A stretch of 63,762 nucleotides of DNA from AC-69 sp044867345. GTDB lineage: Bacteria > Actinomycetota > UBA4738 > HRBIN12. This document shows, piece by piece, positions 62,148-63,762 of the stretch. How positions within the stretch are numbered: position 1 is the first letter of the stretch; each line of letters begins with the position of its first letter. The stretch is taken from positions 1 through 63,762 of the forward strand of contig JBIOUU010000070.1 of assembly GCA_044867345.1 (NCBI GenBank), in the 5' to 3' direction. A program made the position numbers and the translations under genes. The notes under the pieces were generated by a model that had not been told where the DNA came from, searched no databases, and saw only the letters and a list, made by a program, of their open reading frames with translations.

Positions 62148-63224
62148 TTACTCCTGACCGTCCTCGCGGTGCAGCGCGCTGGCCACGGCCTCGGCAACCT
62201 CCGTCGTGGATGCCTTCCCGCCGAGATCGGGGGTCTTGACGATGCCCTTCTTCAGCACTCGATCCACGGCCTCCTCGACCGATCGGGCCGCGGCCGCTTC
62301 CCCCAGGTGCCGTAGGAGCATCGCTCCCGAGAGGATCATGGCCAGCGGGTTCGCCCGGCCGGCTCCGGCGATGTCCGGGGCGCTTCCGTGCACCGGCTCG
62401 AACACGGCGTACTCCCAGCCGAGATTGGCCCCGGGCGCCAGGCCCAGCCCACCCACCAGCCCGGCACACAGGTCGGAGAGGATATCGCCGTACAGATTCG
62501 GCAGCAGCAGCAGGTCGAAGTCCTCGGGGGAGCGGGTCAGCCGCATCGAGAGGTGATCGATCTGCGTCTCCTGCGATCCGACGTCCGCGTTCCCCTCGGC
62601 TTCCTCCAGGAAGATCCGCAGGAACAGCCCGTCGGAGAACAGCATGATGTTCGCCTTGTGGCCGAGTGTGACCGACGTCCTGCCCTGCGCGCGGGCGAAC
62701 TCGAAGGCGAAGCGGACGATCCGCCGGGCCCCGGTCACCGAGATGGGCTTCACCGTGACCCCCGCGTCCTCGCGGATCACGTGCCCGAGCTCCGTCAGCT
62801 TGCGCCGGAGGTCCCCGGTCTCGGGGGCTCCGCGCTCGAACTCGATGCCGGCGTACAGGTCCTCGGTGTTCTCCCTGATGATGACTAGATCGACGCCGGG
62901 ATAGCGAGTGGGGACGCCGGGGAGCGACCGGGACGGGCGAACCGCGGCGAACAGGTCCAGTTCGTGACGCAAGGCCACGTTCACGCTTCGAAAGCCCGTG
63001 CCGACCGGCGTGGTGATCGGTCCCTTGAGCGCCACCCGTGTTCGGCGGATCGATTCGAGGACCCGTGACGGTAGCGGCGTGCCCTCGCGCGCGACGGCGC
63101 GCTCGCCCGCCTCCTCGACCACCCACTCCAGCGCGATCCCGGTAGCGTCGAGCACTCGCCGGGCGGCCTCGGAAACCTCGGGGCCGATGCCGTCGCCAGG
63201 GATCAGGGTCACGAGGTGCGCCAC
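62148..63224 (-). CDS. Second isocitrate-dehydrogenase-family enzyme, NAD-type coenzyme residues
   Basis: A 358-residue paralogue of icd. The substrate motif SVNVALR (S80, N82, R86) is again isocitrate type, but coenzyme residues D284 and I285 in HGSAPDIAG and the TPDLGG end are those of NAD-dependent members. It should therefore use NAD+. Start GTG 63224 is supported by a TATCGT box seven bases upstream; a frame extended to 63596 has no similarity before this point. Homoisocitrate dehydrogenase is an alternative. Confidence 0.87.
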   Translation of the reverse strand: MAHLVTLIPGDGIGPEVSEAARRVLDATGIALEWVVEEAGERAVAREGTPLPSRVLESIRRTRVALKGPITTPVGTGFRSVNVALRHELDLFAAVRPSRSLPGVPTRYPGVDLVIIRENTEDLYAGIEFERGAPETGDLRRKLTELGHVIREDAGVTVKPISVTGARRIVRFAFEFARAQGRTSVTLGHKANIMLFSDGLFLRIFLEEAEGNADVGSQETQIDHLSMRLTRSPEDFDLLLLPNLYGDILSDLCAGLVGGLGLAPGANLGWEYAVFEPVHGSAPDIAGAGRANPLAMILSGAMLLRHLGEAAAARSVEEAVDRVLKKGIVKTPDLGGKASTTEVAEAVASALHREDGQE

Positions 63225-63231
63225 GGGCCGC

Positions 63232-63237
63232 ACGATA
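63232..63237 (-). promoter_or_regulatory. -10 box TATCGT for leaderless second isocitrate dehydrogenase gene
   Basis: On the - strand TATCGT (63237 to 63232) is separated by seven bases from GTG at 63224, with no ribosome binding site. The cupredoxin gene starts divergently about 75 bp away. Confidence 0.6.
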
Positions 63238-63299
63238 CCGGACCATCCGGCGCGATCCGGCGTCCGTACACCTCTCCGAGACCGAAGAGGGGTGCGCGG

Positions 63300-63762
63300 A
63301 TGCGTCGGTCGATCGCGCTGGTGCTGGGGGCATCGCTCTTCCTGTTGATGGCGGGGGAGGCCCGGGCCGCCACGGTCGACATCTCGATCGTCGGCGTCTC
63401 GGCCGGGTTCGACCCCACGACCGCCACCGGGGCCATCGGCGACACGTTCCACTGGACGAACAACGACAGCATCACGCACACCACGACGCAGAACGGCCCA
63501 CTCTCGCTGTGGAACTCCGGGAACATCATCGCCGGCAACGCCTTCTCCAAGAGGATCGACTTCGCCGGCTCCTACCCGTACCACTGCAGCATCCACACCT
63601 CGATGACCGGCTCCGTGAAGGTCCCAGCCCGGGTAACCCCGACCTCGGGAAGCGTCGGCGCAACGTTCGCGGTCAACGTGGCCGACCGGAGGGCCCCGAG
63701 CGGCCTGGTCTTCGACGTCCAGCGCAAGAAGGGGAGCGGGAGCTGGACGGCGTGGAAGACGG
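63300..63762 (+). CDS. Exported cupredoxin-like blue copper protein, 3' end cut by the window
   Basis: The first ~154 residues of an exported protein. A signal peptide (RRSIALVLGASLFLLMAG, cleavage near ARA-A at 21-24) leads to a plastocyanin-like domain with type-1 copper ligands H60, C96, H99 and M102 (YHCSIHTSM). After residue 110 a second beta domain begins (VGATFAVNVADRRAPSG) and runs off the window. Such proteins carry electrons or bind copper outside the cell. ATG at 63300 has AGAGGGG seven bases upstream. Confidence 0.85.
   Translation, partial: MRRSIALVLGASLFLLMAGEARAATVDISIVGVSAGFDPTTATGAIGDTFHWTNNDSITHTTTQNGPLSLWNSGNIIAGNAFSKRIDFAGSYPYHCSIHTSMTGSVKVPARVTPTSGSVGATFAVNVADRRAPSGLVFDVQRKKGSGSWTAWKT

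Noticed and set aside
63225..63596. 124-residue N-terminal extension of the second isocitrate dehydrogenase
   Set aside because: It is antisense to the cupredoxin gene and low in family features; the TATCGT box and Rossmann-like start support 63224.

Overview
The window is high-GC bacterial chromosome with dense, often overlapping genes. It most likely comes from a deep-branching, probably uncultured member of Actinomycetota. The supporting signs are a BldD-like regulator, a class E sortase, a CBS-free GuaB3 next to guaA, a DUF1918 protein, a DivIVA-like coiled-coil protein, CIRCE-controlled groES-groEL, a sucC-sucD-(PerM-like)-purN-purH order resembling that of mycobacteria, and many genes whose -10 box lies only 6-7 nt before the start codon (leaderless mRNAs). 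The genus cannot be told from the sequence. I saw no tRNA or rRNA gene, insertion sequence, phage gene or CRISPR array.

Region 1 (1-4440) is a housekeeping run on the + strand: the end of a P1-family peptidase, a 4Fe-4S uracil-DNA glycosylase, then tsaE, tsaB, rimI and tsaD for tRNA t6A synthesis and protein N-acetylation, and a sugar-nucleotide epimerase. A BldD-like regulator follows on the - strand.

Region 2 (about 5200-31900) is a large exopolysaccharide island. It holds a soluble GAF-GAF histidine kinase with a LuxR-type response regulator, a Wzz/BY-kinase with an odd repetitive tail, a second LuxR-type regulator without the phospho-acceptor Asp, a Wzx flippase, a Wzy/ligase-like protein, three GT4 glycosyltransferases, a priming polyprenyl glycosylphosphotransferase, an epimerase and UDP-glucose dehydrogenase. 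Unusual members are two PAPS-type sulfotransferases, two stand-alone P-loop kinase-like proteins, a tandem pair of nucleotidyltransferase-P-loop kinase fusions, and three exported proteins. With the APS kinase at 36068-36622, this suggests a sulfated, possibly phosphorylated, uronic-acid-containing surface polysaccharide.

Region 3 (32000-41900) has groES-groEL behind a promoter and a perfect CIRCE element, a phosphodiesterase-cysC pair, a zinc-ribbon/HTH protein, the DivIVA-like protein, guaB3-guaA and a class E sortase.

Region 4 (42000-63762) is core metabolism: a PcrA/UvrD helicase, a B12-binding mutase subunit with sucC and sucD, a PerM-position membrane protein, purN-purH, folD-metF, citrate synthase, isocitrate dehydrogenase, malate dehydrogenase and a second isocitrate dehydrogenase-like gene. 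Small membrane proteins, an ArsB-like permease, a universal-stress-like protein, a secreted cyclase, a 56-residue Cys-rich protein and a cupredoxin cut by the window edge lie between them. This region supplies succinyl-CoA, TCA flux, purines and one-carbon units.
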